From contig NZ_JAUSLE010000074.1 in the NCBI RefSeq assembly GCF_030646845.1, forward strand, positions 1 through 59,681: a stretch of 59,681 bases of DNA, read 5' to 3'. Made by a program: the position numbers and the translations under genes. This DNA comes from Rhodoferax sp. (GTDB lineage Bacteria > Pseudomonadota > Gammaproteobacteria > Burkholderiales > Burkholderiaceae_C). Under the pieces are notes generated by a model. It was given only the letters and a program-made list of their open reading frames with translations, had not been told where the DNA came from and made no database searches. The stretch's first letter is position 1. Every line of letters begins with the position of its first letter. This document shows, piece by piece, positions 27,267 to 34,473 of the stretch.

Positions 27267-27959
27267 ATGGCAGCGCAAATTCTTGTAGTGGAAGACGATC
27301 CGGACATTCAGGAGCTGATCGTGGTTAACCTGAGGCGTGCCGGCCATATTGTTCAGTGCGCCGCCGATTCCGAGGCTGCGCACGGCCTGGCACGTGCGGC
27401 TGTGCCGGACCTGATGCTGATCGACTGGATGCTGCCTGGCATGTCGGGCATCGACCTGGCCCGCATGCTGAGATCCGATCCACGCACGCGCGACGTGTCG
27501 ATCATCATGCTCACGGCGCGCGACGAGGAGCGCGACAAGATCACCGGACTCGAGGCCGGCGCCGATGACTATATGACCAAGCCGTTCTCCCCCCGTGAAC
27601 TGCTCGCCCGAATCACCGCCGTGTTGCGCCGCCGCGTACCGCAAGCCACCGAAGGCTCGGTCGAGATTGGTGGGCTACGCCTCGACCCGGCGGCCCAGCG
27701 CGTTACCGCCGCAGGGGCCGAGGTTGCGCTTGGGCCGACAGAATTTCGATTGCTGCATTTCTTCATGACCCACGCCGATCGGGTATACAGCCGCGCGCAG
27801 CTTCTCAATCAGGTGTGGGGCGATCAATTCTTTGGTGAGGAGCGTACGGTAGACGTTCACATCCGTCGTTTGCGCGCCGCGATGGAAGAGGGTGGTCACG
27901 ATGCCTTGATCCAGACAGTGCGTGGCAGCGGCTACAGCTTCTCGGCGCGCGCGCGATGA
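27267..27959 (+). CDS. phoB: PhoB-like response regulator (OmpR family)
   Basis: 230-residue cytosolic two-component response regulator. The receiver domain (1-120) has the acidic pocket VVEDD (9-11), phosphoacceptor Asp53 in LIDWMLPG, Thr in MLTARDEE and Lys in TKPFSPREL. The C-terminal winged-helix DNA-binding domain (about 130-228) ends in VDVHIRRLRAAMEEGG and TVRGSGYSF. Of OmpR-family members it is closest to PhoB (WMLPG, TARDEE and FSPREL patterns). No PhoR-type kinase is adjacent, which is unusual for phoB. It is divergent from phoX, which supports phosphate control, and ends 13 bases from the convergent transglycosylase gene. Confidence 0.85.
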   Translation: MAAQILVVEDDPDIQELIVVNLRRAGHIVQCAADSEAAHGLARAAVPDLMLIDWMLPGMSGIDLARMLRSDPRTRDVSIIMLTARDEERDKITGLEAGADDYMTKPFSPRELLARITAVLRRRVPQATEGSVEIGGLRLDPAAQRVTAAGAEVALGPTEFRLLHFFMTHADRVYSRAQLLNQVWGDQFFGEERTVDVHIRRLRAAMEEGGHDALIQTVRGSGYSFSARAR

Positions 27960-27970
27960 GATTCACCTGC

Positions 27971-27986
27971 GATCAGTTGACTGATC
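27971..27986. terminator. Small hairpin between convergent genes
   Basis: GATCAG-TTGA-CTGATC forms a 6-base-pair hairpin in the 13-base space between the PhoB-like gene and the transglycosylase gene, overlapping the latter's stop. A short T-rich stretch (TTGATTTCTCTT) follows on the plus strand. The stem is short, so this is only a candidate shared terminator. Confidence 0.3.
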
Positions 27987-28647
27987 CTTGATTTCTCTTG
28001 CGCAAAAGTTCATAGGTCTGGAGCACGGCCGGGACGTAGCGGGCAGTCTCTGCGTAAGGTGGAATACGCCGGCCATGCGCTAGCACGGCACCGGCGCCAG
28101 CGTTGTAGGCGGCCAATGCCAGTTCCTTGTTGTCGGAGAACTGATTGAGCAGATTGCGAAGGTGGTGTGCGCCGCCCCGCAAGTTCTGCGCCGCGTCAAA
28201 CGGATCAGCTACGCCATAGTGGCGCGCGGTCGCCGGCATGAGCTGCATCAGGCCGAGCGCACCCTTGGGTGAAACGGCATTCGGGTTGAATCCGGATTCG
28301 ATCTTGACGACCGCGTGCAGTAGGTCGGCCTCGATCCCACTGGCCTGTGCCGCAGCCGAGATTTCCAGGGCAAAGTGGCGTCTCGCATCATGCGGGTCTC
28401 GGCGTGGCAGCGACTTCGATGACGATGGACGCGCTTCCACGCCAGTGCGAAGCAGCAGGCGGAAGCGGGGATCCGAGGGTTGATCACTGAAATGGGACGT
28501 GCCGTCTTCGGCTACGAAATGGAAGACGTCGGCTGCCGCAGGCGTCGTCGCGCACAGACTGATAGTGAATAGCGCAGCCGCCAGCAGATGGTTGGTGCGA
28601 TGCAGCTGTTCGACGCTCGACAGGTTTTGACAATAAGCGATGGTCAC
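27973..28647 (-). CDS. Lytic murein transglycosylase (DUF4124-SLT domains)
   Basis: About 224-residue exported peptidoglycan-cleaving enzyme. A hydrophobic signal region (LLAAALFTISLC to TPAAA) is followed by a DUF4124-like segment (VFHFVAEDGTSHFSDQP) and an SLT domain with catalytic Glu in VVKIESGFNPNAVSPKGALGLMQLMPATA, then AAYNAGAGAV. The start is uncertain: the GTG at 28647 gives a sensible signal peptide and leaves a large dyad (28702-28725) outside the gene, while an ATG at 28743 would give 257 residues. It is divergent from the T2SS operon and could open the peptidoglycan for that machine, as SLT enzymes do elsewhere. Confidence 0.85.
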   Translation of the reverse strand: MTIAYCQNLSSVEQLHRTNHLLAAALFTISLCATTPAAADVFHFVAEDGTSHFSDQPSDPRFRLLLRTGVEARPSSSKSLPRRDPHDARRHFALEISAAAQASGIEADLLHAVVKIESGFNPNAVSPKGALGLMQLMPATARHYGVADPFDAAQNLRGGAHHLRNLLNQFSDNKELALAAYNAGAGAVLAHGRRIPPYAETARYVPAVLQTYELLRKRNQGSVN

Positions 28648-28701
28648 GAAGTTGATTCTGACACCGTGATGTTGCGGAAATATTTCAACGCTCACTCGCA
28701 G

Positions 28702-28725
28702 TTGTGTAACGTCTCCGTCACACAA
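28702..28725. promoter_or_regulatory. 24-base inverted repeat in the divergent region before the T2SS operon
   Basis: TTGTGT-A-ACG-TCTC-CGT-C-ACACAA: outer arms of 6 bases and inner arms of 3 bases pair perfectly with one mismatch between them. It lies between the transglycosylase gene (using its downstream start) and gspG. The size and symmetry fit an operator for a dimeric regulator controlling either or both units. Confidence 0.4.
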
Positions 28726-28803
28726 GGTACATAGACTGCCCATCAACGTTTGAGAGTTTTCTCAGACACCGTAGCGCAGCCTTGCTACCAACAAGATGGG
28801 TTC

Positions 28804-29259
28804 ATGCCTACGATGACACGACCGCATATGAAACTGACTCGACCCCAATTCACCAGGCACGACGCCGGATTCACCTTGCTCGAACTGCTGGTGGTCATGG
28901 TCATCATCGGCATGCTGGCCGGTTTTGTTGCGCCGAAGTTTTTTGCGCAGATTGGAAAATCCGAGACAAAGACGGCACGTGCACAAATTGACGCGCTGGA
29001 GAAGGCGCTCGATCAATATCGCCTCGACGTGGGCCGCTATCCGACCAGCGAGCAGGGCCTGGCGGCGTTGAACGAGCGTCCGGCGGGCGAAGCCAAATGG
29101 TCGGGCCCCTATCTCAAGAAGACGGTGCCACTGGATCCATGGGCGCATGCCTATGTCTACAAATTTCCTGGCGAGCACGGCGAATACGATTTGCTCTCCT
29201 ACGCGAAGGACGGTCAGCCAGGTGGCAGCGGCGACGCGGAAGACATTGTCAGCTGGTGA
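28804..29259 (+). CDS. gspG: Type II secretion major pseudopilin GspG
   Basis: 151-residue prepilin-like protein (143 if the ATG at 28828 is used). The class III prepilin signal has the cleavage site Gly-Phe with Glu5 in GFTLLELLVVMVIIGMLAG. The globular part carries the GspG pattern LDQYRLDVGRYPTSEQGLAAL and ends with LSYAKDGQPGGSGDAEDIVSW, containing the Ca-binding-type loop of GspG. It forms the shaft of the secretion pseudopilus after processing by a prepilin peptidase, which is not encoded here. First gene of the operon; gspF follows after 2 bases. Confidence 0.93.
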   Translation: MPTMTRPHMKLTRPQFTRHDAGFTLLELLVVMVIIGMLAGFVAPKFFAQIGKSETKTARAQIDALEKALDQYRLDVGRYPTSEQGLAALNERPAGEAKWSGPYLKKTVPLDPWAHAYVYKFPGEHGEYDLLSYAKDGQPGGSGDAEDIVSW

Positions 29260-29261
29260 CC

Positions 29262-30449
29262 ATGCAATTTCTGGTCAAGACCCTGAAGCCGGACGCTGGC
29301 GTCGGCATCACGATGCTGGACGCCGTCAGCGCCGCCGAGGCCGAGCGCCAGGTTGCGTCGCAAGGCCACGCCGTTCTGTCCGTGGCGCCTGCGTCGGTGC
29401 TGAGTCGCCTGCGTGCACCCGGCAAGTCCCGTTTTCCCCTCCTGCTCTTCAGCCAGGAACTGCTGTCGCTGCTGAACTCGGGCATCACCATCGTGGAGGC
29501 CATCGAGACTTTGTCGGAGAAGGAAAACCGCCCCGCAGTGCGCGCTGTTCTGCAGGGGATTGTTTCGGCCTTGCGCGAAGGGCGGCCGTTCTCAGCCACG
29601 CTGGAGGATGCGCCGCAGGCGTTTCCTCCACTTTACGTAGCCACTGTACGCGCCAGCGAGCGCACCAGCGGCCTTGGCGAGGCACTTGGCCGCTACATTG
29701 CATACGCCACGCAACTTGAAACATTGCGCGGACGGCTGGTCAGCGCGGCGATCTATCCGGTATTGCTGGTCGCCGTCAGCGGTTTGGTCATTCTCTTCTT
29801 GATGGGCTACGTCGTGCCTCGCTTTTCCCATATTTACGAGGACATGGGTGGCAATTTGCCGTTTCTCTCGCGCCTGTTGCTGCAGTGGGGGCTGGCGGTG
29901 GAGCAATACTGGCCCGTGATTCTTGGTCTTGCCGCAGCGCTTGTCGCGGGGGCCGTGCAGGGCGGTGGGCGAATGGTGGGGCAGCGGCTGGTTCGCCTGA
30001 TGTGGCGTTTTCCGGCGGCGGGTGAGCGCATGCGCGTGTTCCAGTTGGCGCGCCTGTACCGTACGCTGGGCATGCTGCTGCGCGGCGGCATTGCCATTGT
30101 GCCGGCGCTGGACATGGTGACTGGGCTGCTCTCTGCCGCTTTGCAGACCCGCCTGGCGAGTGCCACGCAGAGCATACGCGAGGGCAACGCGATTTCACAC
30201 GCTTTCGAGGCAACCGGCTTGACTACTGCCGTTGCCTTGCGCATGCTGCGCGTGGGTGAGCGTGCCGGGAACATGGGCGAGATGATGGAGCGCATTGCCG
30301 CCTTTCACGACGAGGAGATGGCGCGCTGGGCCGAATGGGTGACTCGTCTGCTTGGACCCTTGTTGATGCTGCTGATGGGCCTGGTGATCGGCGCTGTGGT
30401 GGTGCTCATGTACTTGCCGATTTTCCAGCTGGCCGAAAGCATCCGATGA
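29262..30449 (+). CDS. gspF: Type II secretion inner-membrane platform protein GspF
   Basis: 395-residue polytopic protein with two T2SSF domains (about 65-190 and 265-390), each with helical bundles and membrane segments. Family blocks are FSQELLSLLNSGITIVEAIETL in the first and LARLYRTLGMLLRGGI in the second; GERAGNMGEMMERIA and a final TM (LLMLLMGLVIGAVVVLMYLPIF) close the protein. It anchors the GspE ATPase. I chose the ATG at 29262, immediately after gspG; the stop overlaps gspE (ATGA). Confidence 0.94.
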   Translation: MQFLVKTLKPDAGVGITMLDAVSAAEAERQVASQGHAVLSVAPASVLSRLRAPGKSRFPLLLFSQELLSLLNSGITIVEAIETLSEKENRPAVRAVLQGIVSALREGRPFSATLEDAPQAFPPLYVATVRASERTSGLGEALGRYIAYATQLETLRGRLVSAAIYPVLLVAVSGLVILFLMGYVVPRFSHIYEDMGGNLPFLSRLLLQWGLAVEQYWPVILGLAAALVAGAVQGGGRMVGQRLVRLMWRFPAAGERMRVFQLARLYRTLGMLLRGGIAIVPALDMVTGLLSAALQTRLASATQSIREGNAISHAFEATGLTTAVALRMLRVGERAGNMGEMMERIAAFHDEEMARWAEWVTRLLGPLLMLLMGLVIGAVVVLMYLPIFQLAESIR

Positions 30450-32128
30450 ACAGTCCACGCGACATGCATCACCTGGCCGAGCCGTTTTCGCCGGTGGAAA
30501 TCACTGCCGCACGCGCGCTCGCGAAAACACGTGGCTGTCGCCTGATCGATGCGCTGGACGAAGCCGATGGTATGCCTGCTTCGGCATTGACAGCGCGGCT
30601 TGCCGCGACGGTCTGCTTGCGCTTCGTGGGCATGAGCGAGATGCACGCGATGACGCCGGCGTTTGACCTGCTGCCGTATGGCGAGGCCTTGCCACGCGAA
30701 TGCCTGCTGTTTCGAGCTGGGGACGACGGTCTTGTGTTGGTGATTGCCGACCCGTTCAATCTGGGCCTGCGCGACTGGGCCGTGGAGCGCCTGCGCGCCC
30801 GGCTGGACATTCGGCTGGCCTACCGAGGTGACATCGCCGCCTACTTCGCCCGTCATGAGGAAACCCTGCGCGCCATGGACGGCATTGTTTCGATGCAGCA
30901 GTCGGCGCAGCAAGACAGTGGCGCGGAGGACATCTCGCTCAAGAGCATCAGTGAAGACGCCAGCCCTGTGGTGCGCCTCGTCAACTCCACGCTTTACGAC
31001 GCGCTGAAGACGGGTGCCAGCGATATCCATCTGGAAACCGCACCGGGGGGCCTGTTCATCAAGTACCGCATCGACGGTGTGCTGGCCAGCGTCGGCGGTA
31101 CCCAGGGTACGGACAACGCCGAACAGATCATCTCCCGCATCAAGGTCATGGCGGAGCTTGACATCGCCGAGAGGCGCGTGCCGCAGGACGGGCGCTTCAA
31201 GGTGGCCGCCAGCGGGCGCGAGATCGACATCCGCGTCTCCATCATGCCAAGCATTCACGGCGAAGATGCTGTGCTGCGTATTCTGGACAAGCAGCGCCTG
31301 TCCGATAAGGTGGTGGGGCTCAGGCTGGAGGCGCTGGGCTTTGATGCCGCGACACTGTCCGCCTTGCACCGGCTTTCCGCCGAGCCCTACGGCATGCTGC
31401 TGGCGACCGGCCCGACCGGTAGCGGCAAGACCACCACGCTGTACGCCGCGATCAATGAAATCAACCATGGGCAGGACAAGATCATCACCATCGAGGATCC
31501 TGTCGAGTACCAATTGCCAGGCGTGCTGCAGATTCCGGTCAATGAAAAAAAAGGACTGACCTTTGCGCGCGGCTTGCGCTCTATCCTGCGTCACGACCCC
31601 GACAAGATCATGGTGGGCGAAATCCGTGACGGCGAAACTGCGCAGATTGCCGTGCAGGCCGCGCTCACCGGCCATCTGGTGCTGACCACCGTGCACGCCA
31701 ACAATGTCTTTGACGTGCTGGGCCGGTTCACGCACATGGGGGTTGATCCCTACAGCCTGGTTGCGGCGCTGAACGGCATTGTGGCGCAGCGTCTGGTCCG
31801 CGTGAGTTGTCTCGATTGTGTGGAAGATGACGTGCCCGACGCTGCCTTGCTGGCACTCTCCGGCATCAGCGACGTGACCGGCTTTCACTTTCGCGCCGGG
31901 CGTGGTTGCGCCCACTGTCGCGGCACCGGATTCAAGGGTCGCAAGGCCGTGGCCGAAGTGCTGATTCTGGATGACGAGTTGCGTGAGCTGATTGTTACCC
32001 GCGAGCCGGTACGCCGCATCAAAGAGGCCGCCTACCGCAAGGGCACGCGGCTGTTGCGCGAGGTCGGGCTGGACCTGGTACGCCGTGGCGAAACCACACT
32101 GCAGGAGTTGAATCGTGTGGTCGCCTAG
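30446..32128 (+). CDS. gspE: Type II secretion ATPase GspE
   Basis: 560-residue cytosolic AAA-type secretion ATPase. The N-terminal GspE-N domain (about 10-150) is followed by the ATPase core: Walker A GPTGSGKTTT (322-331), Asp box, Walker B KIMVGEIRD, and the His box LTTVHAN. A zinc-binding region has the four-cysteine pattern SCLDC and CAHCRG. It powers pseudopilus assembly. The ATG at 30446 overlaps the gspF stop, and the 3' end overlaps the PilM/GspL-like gene by 14 bases. Confidence 0.95.
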   Translation: MNSPRDMHHLAEPFSPVEITAARALAKTRGCRLIDALDEADGMPASALTARLAATVCLRFVGMSEMHAMTPAFDLLPYGEALPRECLLFRAGDDGLVLVIADPFNLGLRDWAVERLRARLDIRLAYRGDIAAYFARHEETLRAMDGIVSMQQSAQQDSGAEDISLKSISEDASPVVRLVNSTLYDALKTGASDIHLETAPGGLFIKYRIDGVLASVGGTQGTDNAEQIISRIKVMAELDIAERRVPQDGRFKVAASGREIDIRVSIMPSIHGEDAVLRILDKQRLSDKVVGLRLEALGFDAATLSALHRLSAEPYGMLLATGPTGSGKTTTLYAAINEINHGQDKIITIEDPVEYQLPGVLQIPVNEKKGLTFARGLRSILRHDPDKIMVGEIRDGETAQIAVQAALTGHLVLTTVHANNVFDVLGRFTHMGVDPYSLVAALNGIVAQRLVRVSCLDCVEDDVPDAALLALSGISDVTGFHFRAGRGCAHCRGTGFKGRKAVAEVLILDDELRELIVTREPVRRIKEAAYRKGTRLLREVGLDLVRRGETTLQELNRVVA

Positions 32129-32924
32129 ATCTCAGTCATTGCACGTCGGCCTGTCAGCGCAAGGGCTCATTCATGCCAGGACGGCGGGTCTGTGGCGGAG
32201 CCAGGTTGTGGCTTGTGAGCGCATTGACTGCGTTGCAGTGGCGGACGAAGAGTCGTGGCGTCCGGCGGTGACAGCGCTGTCGCGTTTGCTCGCGGCGCAA
32301 AGACGTGGCAAGACCTCTTTGCATGTTGTGCTGTCCGGACGGTTTGTGCGCTGGCAACTTCTGCCGTGGCGGCCTGAGCTGACCCAGGCCAGGGAACTGT
32401 CGGCCTATGCATCGCTGCGCTTCCGGGAGACCTTTGGCAAGGCTGCCCAGGACTGGCAGGTGCTGCATGCACCGCAGGCGCCGGGCAAGACCGTGCCGGC
32501 CTGCGCCATCGATGCGGCCCTGATCGAGGCTCTGCGCAGCACCTGTGAGACCAGCGGGGCAAGCCTTGCTGCGGTGACACCCTATTTCGCCTCCGCCTTC
32601 GACCACTGGCGCGGCAATCTAAATGGAAAAACGGCGTGGTTCGGTTTGATTGAACCCGATTGTCTGTCGCTCGGCCTGCTGCGCGACGGAAATTGGATGG
32701 GTCTGCACACCGAGCGCCTGGATGGGGACTGGCGCCATGTGCTGCCCGGCATGATGGCGCAGATCGGCATTTCGGCCGGCCTGACGGAGGCCGCGCCGCC
32801 CCTGTATCTCGCGGGTGGTGTTGATGCACCTTTGCCCGACCCTGGTCTGCCATTTGCCTGGCTCCGGCCGAAGGCGCAGGCACCGCGCGCAGTGGCAGAC
32901 TGCCGCATGGCGTTGGGAGTTTGA
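32115..32924 (+). CDS. GspL cytoplasmic-domain/PilM-like protein
   Basis: 269-residue protein with no clear membrane segment. It starts at GTG inside the end of gspE. The order of genes (gspE, this, a PilN-like, a PilO-like) and segments such as LHVVLSGRFVRWQLLPW, AYASLRFRETFG, FGLIEPDCLSLGLLRDG and LYLAGGVDAPLP suggest the actin-like cytoplasmic domain that in GspL is fused to a TM and periplasmic domain, or stands alone as PilM/MshI. It would couple GspE to the platform. The assignment relies mainly on context. Confidence 0.6.
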   Translation: MWSPRSQSLHVGLSAQGLIHARTAGLWRSQVVACERIDCVAVADEESWRPAVTALSRLLAAQRRGKTSLHVVLSGRFVRWQLLPWRPELTQARELSAYASLRFRETFGKAAQDWQVLHAPQAPGKTVPACAIDAALIEALRSTCETSGASLAAVTPYFASAFDHWRGNLNGKTAWFGLIEPDCLSLGLLRDGNWMGLHTERLDGDWRHVLPGMMAQIGISAGLTEAAPPLYLAGGVDAPLPDPGLPFAWLRPKAQAPRAVADCRMALGV

Positions 32925-32929
32925 GGCCG

Positions 32930-33454
32930 ATGCACGCTCTGAATATCAATTTTGTCCGGCGCCGCCGACTGGTTTCGCCGCTGGGTCTGTTGCTGTTGGC
33001 GGCGGGGATCGTGGCAGCGGGTGCCGTTGCCGTTGACTATTTTGAGGCGCGCACAGAACTGGAACGCGTCGAGGCGCGGCAGGCTCGCCTGGTTCGGGCT
33101 GACGCGGCCCCGCGCAAGCGCGAGACCGTTTCACCGAAGGTATCTGACGATTCAAAAGCGATCGGACGCGTTGTTTCGCAGCTGCGCCTGCCCTGGGACG
33201 CGGTGCTGCGCGAGACCGAGATGATGACCGATTCCTCGGTGGCGCTTCTCAGCCTGGAAGGCCAGGGCCAGACGCGCAAGTTGCGCCTCACCGGTGAGGC
33301 GAAGGCGATGGCGGACGTGGTGGCCTACGTGAGCCGCCTGCGGGAATCGCGCTTGATCGACGCGGCATATCTTTCGCACCATGAGGAAAGGCAAGCGGGC
33401 GCAGTCAGGGTAATCCGTTTTTCAGTGGATGCCACATGGAGAGTGCCGTTGTGA
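32930..33454 (+). CDS. PilN-like/GspL periplasmic-part platform protein
   Basis: 174-residue bitopic membrane protein. The short cytosolic N-terminus ALNINFVRRRR resembles the PilN motif that docks on PilM. One TM follows (PLGLLLLAAGIVAAGAVAV), then a coiled coil (about 40-60) and a periplasmic ferredoxin-like domain ending TWRVPL. The ATG at 32930 has GAGG 3 bases before it; a TTG at 32921 would overlap the previous stop. With the preceding gene it forms a split GspL. Confidence 0.7.
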   Translation: MHALNINFVRRRRLVSPLGLLLLAAGIVAAGAVAVDYFEARTELERVEARQARLVRADAAPRKRETVSPKVSDDSKAIGRVVSQLRLPWDAVLRETEMMTDSSVALLSLEGQGQTRKLRLTGEAKAMADVVAYVSRLRESRLIDAAYLSHHEERQAGAVRVIRFSVDATWRVPL

Positions 33455-33993
33455 CGCTGAGAAATATCGTCGCCCATCTGCGCTTTCAACTCGAGCGTCA
33501 CGGCTGGCCAGCGGCGGTCGGGCTGGCGCTGATCGCCAGTGCCATGGGCTTGCAGTTTTTTGGCGTGGAGGAAGCACGAGCGCACGCCACCGGACTGCGC
33601 GCCGAGGCGGCGGCGCTGCGCCAGCGCCAGGCGCAGCAGCCCAACCAGGAGGAAGCGGCCATCAAACGACTCGCCGCCATCTACGCCAGCTTGCCTGTCT
33701 CCAATGGCGCGCTTGAGGCGGTTGAGATCGTCCATCGCGCCGCCGAGGCCAACGGAGTCAAGCTGGCCAATGGCGAATACCGGCTGGTGCGCGAGGGTAG
33801 CGCGCAGTTGCTGCGCTACCAGATCACCCTGCCGGCGCGCTCCAGCTATCCGCATCTTCGCGCCTGGCTTGCTGACGTGATGAACGCCGTCCCGGCGGCG
33901 GCGCTGGATGACATCAGCTTCCGGCGCGATGACGTCGGCAGCGATTCGGTTGAGGCGCGCGTGCGCCTGACGCTGTTCCTGAGGGTGCCCTGA
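33436..33993 (+). CDS. PilO/GspM-like platform protein
   Basis: 185-residue bitopic membrane protein. A TM near residues 23-42 (GWPAAVGLALIASAMGLQFF) is followed by a coiled coil (EEARAHATGLRAEAAALRQR) and a periplasmic domain with LRYQITLPARSSYPHLRAWLADVMNAVP and DISFRRDDV, the pattern of PilO/GspMb ferredoxin-like domains. It overlaps the PilN-like gene by 19 bases and abuts the GspC-like gene. It probably pairs with the PilN-like protein in the inner-membrane platform. Confidence 0.7.
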   Translation: MESAVVTLRNIVAHLRFQLERHGWPAAVGLALIASAMGLQFFGVEEARAHATGLRAEAAALRQRQAQQPNQEEAAIKRLAAIYASLPVSNGALEAVEIVHRAAEANGVKLANGEYRLVREGSAQLLRYQITLPARSSYPHLRAWLADVMNAVPAAALDDISFRRDDVGSDSVEARVRLTLFLRVP

Positions 33994-34473
33994 ATGTTGC
34001 CGGTGCGCGTGATAGTGCTCGCCGTGGCCCTGGCCGCGACCATCGCTGCTTCTCTATTCGACGTGTCGACGCTTGACGCCGTGGAGCCGCAGAGGGCTGG
34101 TGTAGCGGCGGCAGCGAGCGCAGTGCCGGCTCCGCCCAAGCCGATCGCAGCGGAGGTGGCGCAGCCGCTGCGTGCGCCTTTCGAGTCCCAGGCGGCGGAC
34201 CTCTTTCCGGTCCGCAGCTGGCAACCGCCGCCACCTCCACCGAGCAAGGCGGAAGCGCCCAAAGCGCCGCCGCTGCCTTTTCGTTACCTGGGCAAGGTAC
34301 TGGACGAAGGCGAGATCATGGTCTTTCTGGAGCAGAGCGCTCGCACCCATCTGGTGCGCAAGGGCGACCTCCTCGCGGACTACAAGGTTGAGGAAATCAC
34401 GACGTCGGTGATGACCTTTATCTACGTGCCGCTCAACGAAAAACAAAGTCTGACAATTGGAAGTGCAAATTGA
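33994..34473 (+). CDS. GspC/PilP-like linker protein
   Basis: 159-residue protein with one N-terminal TM (VIVLAVALAATIAASLF), a Pro/Ala-rich linker (about 45-90, including a run of six prolines) and a compact C-terminal beta domain (PFRYLGKVLDEGEIMVFLEQ, HLVRKGDLL, VEEITTSVMTFIYVPL). This matches the homology-region domain of GspC or PilP, which contacts the N0 domain of the secretin. Position immediately before the secretin gene supports it. It shares bases with the secretin TTG start (TTGA). Confidence 0.68.
   Translation: MLPVRVIVLAVALAATIAASLFDVSTLDAVEPQRAGVAAAASAVPAPPKPIAAEVAQPLRAPFESQAADLFPVRSWQPPPPPPSKAEAPKAPPLPFRYLGKVLDEGEIMVFLEQSARTHLVRKGDLLADYKVEEITTSVMTFIYVPLNEKQSLTIGSAN

Noticed and set aside
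30305..31915. 536-codon minus-strand frame opposite gspE
   Set aside because: Antisense shadow; gspE has Walker A/B and cysteine motifs in the plus frame.
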